Shown: positions 6,528 through 7,475 of the stretch, one piece after another
Numbering within the stretch: the stretch's first letter is position 1
Layout: every line of letters starts with the position of its first letter
DNA from: Rhodoferax sp.
GTDB taxonomy: Bacteria; Pseudomonadota; Gammaproteobacteria; Burkholderiales; Burkholderiaceae
Reading direction: 5' to 3'
DNA: 7,475 bases
Assembly: GCA_028292075.1 (NCBI GenBank)
Contig: JAQGNA010000006.1
Location: 1 to 7,475 of the forward strand
The notes under the pieces: generated by a model
What the model was told of the DNA's origin: nothing
Databases searched by the model: none
The model's input: the letters and a program-made list of their open reading frames with translations, nothing else
Translations under genes and position numbers: made by a program

Positions 6528-6541
6528 CGGCCTGGTCTGGC
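6518..6541 (-). promoter_or_regulatory. Perfect 9-bp hairpin enclosing the DUF58 start codon
   Basis: GCCAGACCA (6518-6526) and TGGTCTGGC (6533-6541) are perfect reverse complements around a 6-nt loop. In the mRNA the A of the chosen start codon is the last loop base, and its U and G are the first bases of the 3' stem arm. A 9-bp, mostly G-C stem should hide the start codon from free 30S subunits. Translation would then depend on ribosomes arriving from the ATPase gene, or on an upstream start. No U-tract follows, so it is not a normal terminator. The pairing is seen directly; the effect is inferred. Confidence 0.5.
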
Positions 6542-6618
6542 CGGGACGCTGACGTGGCCGCCCGCCGTGAACGCGGCGCCACAAGCCGTGCCGCAAGCGG
6601 TGGCGAAGCTGGCGGCGT

Positions 6619-7475
6619 TCATGACAACGGAACGGCGTCGATCATGGCGCGCACCTGTTCGATAGCCCCGCGGCCGGCATCGCCCACCGGCACCAGCCGG
6701 TGCGCCGCGGTCTGCGGCAGGATGGCCTGCACGTCGTCCGGCGCCACGTAGTCGCGGCCGCTGATCAGGGCCTGGGCCTTGGCCGCCCGTACCACGGCAA
6801 TGCCGGCGCGGGGGCTCAGCCCCTGCAGGAACCAGCGCCCCGAGCGCGTGGCGGCCACCAGGTCCTGCACGTAGTCGAGCAGGGGCTCGGAAACGTGCAC
6901 GGCCAGCACCTGCTGCTGCAACTGTTGCAGCTCGTGCGGCGTGAGTACGCTCTCTAGCGTGTTCGCGCGTTCGCGTGGGTCCTGGCCACCCAGCAGCACG
7001 CGCTCGGCGGCGCGGTCGGGGTAGCCGAGCGAAATGCGCATGAGGAAGCGGTCGAGCTGCGACTCGGGCAGCGCAAAGGTGCCCAACTGGTCCATCGGAT
7101 TCTGCGTGGCGATGACGAAGTACGGCGTGGGCAACGGCCGGGTCGAGCCTTCGACGGTGACCTGCTTTTCCTCCATGGCTTCGAGCAGGGCGCTCTGCGT
7201 CTTGGGGCTTGCGCGGTTGATCTCGTCGGCCAGCAGAATCTGCGCGAACACCGGCCCGGGATGGAACACGAAGGCTTCGCGTCCACGCTCGTAGACCGAC
7301 ACGCCCGACAGGTCGCTTGGCATCAGGTCGGCGGTGAACTGCACGCGCGAAAACTGCAGGCCAAAGGTGCGCGCCAGGGCATGGGCCAGGGTGGTTTTTC
7401 CGACGCCCGGAACGTCCTCGATCAGCAGGTGGCCACCGGCCAGAAGGCAGGCCACACAGTCCTGAACCTGCGCTG
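6619..7475 (-). CDS. MoxR-family AAA+ ATPase, 5' end outside the window
   Basis: The last 284 codons and stop are present. The frame runs open to the right edge through ...AQVQDCVACLLAGGHLLIED, so the GTG at 7455 is internal, and perhaps 20-30 N-terminal residues of a roughly 305-residue family are missing. Counting from that GTG, Walker A is DVPGVGKTT (14-22), Walker B with its extension is ILLADEINRASPKTQSALLE (73-92), sensor 1 lies in FVIATQNPMDQLGTFALPES (113-132), and LDRF carries the arginine of the finger region. The lid (about 172-250) includes the conserved GLSPRAG (212-218). MoxR ATPases are cytoplasmic hexameric remodelling or chaperone machines; a DUF58 partner and a transglutaminase-type membrane protein in the same operon form the standard set. 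The exact client is unknown. The TGA sits 91 nt before the DUF58 ATG, and a 42-codon frame starts on the overlapping ATGA. The operon promoter must lie beyond the window. Confidence 0.94.
   Translation of the reverse strand, partial: AQVQDCVACLLAGGHLLIEDVPGVGKTTLAHALARTFGLQFSRVQFTADLMPSDLSGVSVYERGREAFVFHPGPVFAQILLADEINRASPKTQSALLEAMEEKQVTVEGSTRPLPTPYFVIATQNPMDQLGTFALPESQLDRFLMRISLGYPDRAAERVLLGGQDPRERANTLESVLTPHELQQLQQQVLAVHVSEPLLDYVQDLVAATRSGRWFLQGLSPRAGIAVVRAAKAQALISGRDYVAPDDVQAILPQTAAHRLVPVGDAGRGAIEQVRAMIDAVPLS

Noticed and set aside
5551..6582. Apparent fusion: one open frame of 1059 codons (3403-6582, minus) joining extra N-terminal sequence to the transglutaminase
   Set aside because: The upstream third is an Arg/Ala/Pro-rich out-of-frame reading of the DUF58 gene. 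The recognisable protein begins at the GTG at 5550, which has its own GGAGG.

Overview
The window is GC-rich throughout, apart from an AT-rich island at about 300-420. It looks like chromosomal DNA of a betaproteobacterium, most likely the Comamonadaceae (Variovorax/Acidovorax/Polaromonas-type). That placement rests on base composition, the style of the proteins and the gene set. No database search was possible.

Layout: (1) 1-495 has no convincing gene. Its first 300 bases are featureless GC-rich DNA. Bases 300-495 form a control region with a 12-bp tandem repeat, two dyads, a candidate promoter and a foldable leader. (2) 496-2271 (+) encodes a membrane-bound diguanylate cyclase with a periplasmic Cache-like sensor, a complete GGEEF active site and an RxxD inhibitory site. 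(3) 2261-7475 (-) is a tight four-gene run, read right to left: a MoxR-family AAA+ ATPase (5' end beyond the window), a short DUF58 membrane protein, a TgpA-like membrane transglutaminase (DUF3488 / transglutaminase core / DUF4129-like), and the lytic transglycosylase mltB. The last three are joined by overlaps: 7 nt at DUF58/transglutaminase and 4 nt (ATGA) at transglutaminase/mltB. The cyclase and mltB converge and overlap by 11 bp at their 3' ends.

How the genes may work together: MoxR ATPase, DUF58 protein and TgpA-like protein form a widely conserved proteobacterial gene trio, generally suspected of acting in assembly or remodelling at the cell envelope. Its biochemical role is not settled. 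Here the trio is translationally linked to a murein hydrolase, which suggests that the ATPase/DUF58/transglutaminase module and peptidoglycan cleavage belong to one process. The cyclase has its own control region and opposite direction. Any link to the operon (c-di-GMP, or antisense transcription across the shared 3' ends) is speculative.

The less ordinary points are the 12-bp minisatellite-like repeat coding for the Ser/Thr/Ala tail of the transglutaminase, the hairpin that swallows the DUF58 start codon together with a 42-codon ATGA-coupled frame in front of it, and the dense repeat/palindrome island upstream of the cyclase. I see no RNA gene, mobile element, CRISPR array or phage gene.
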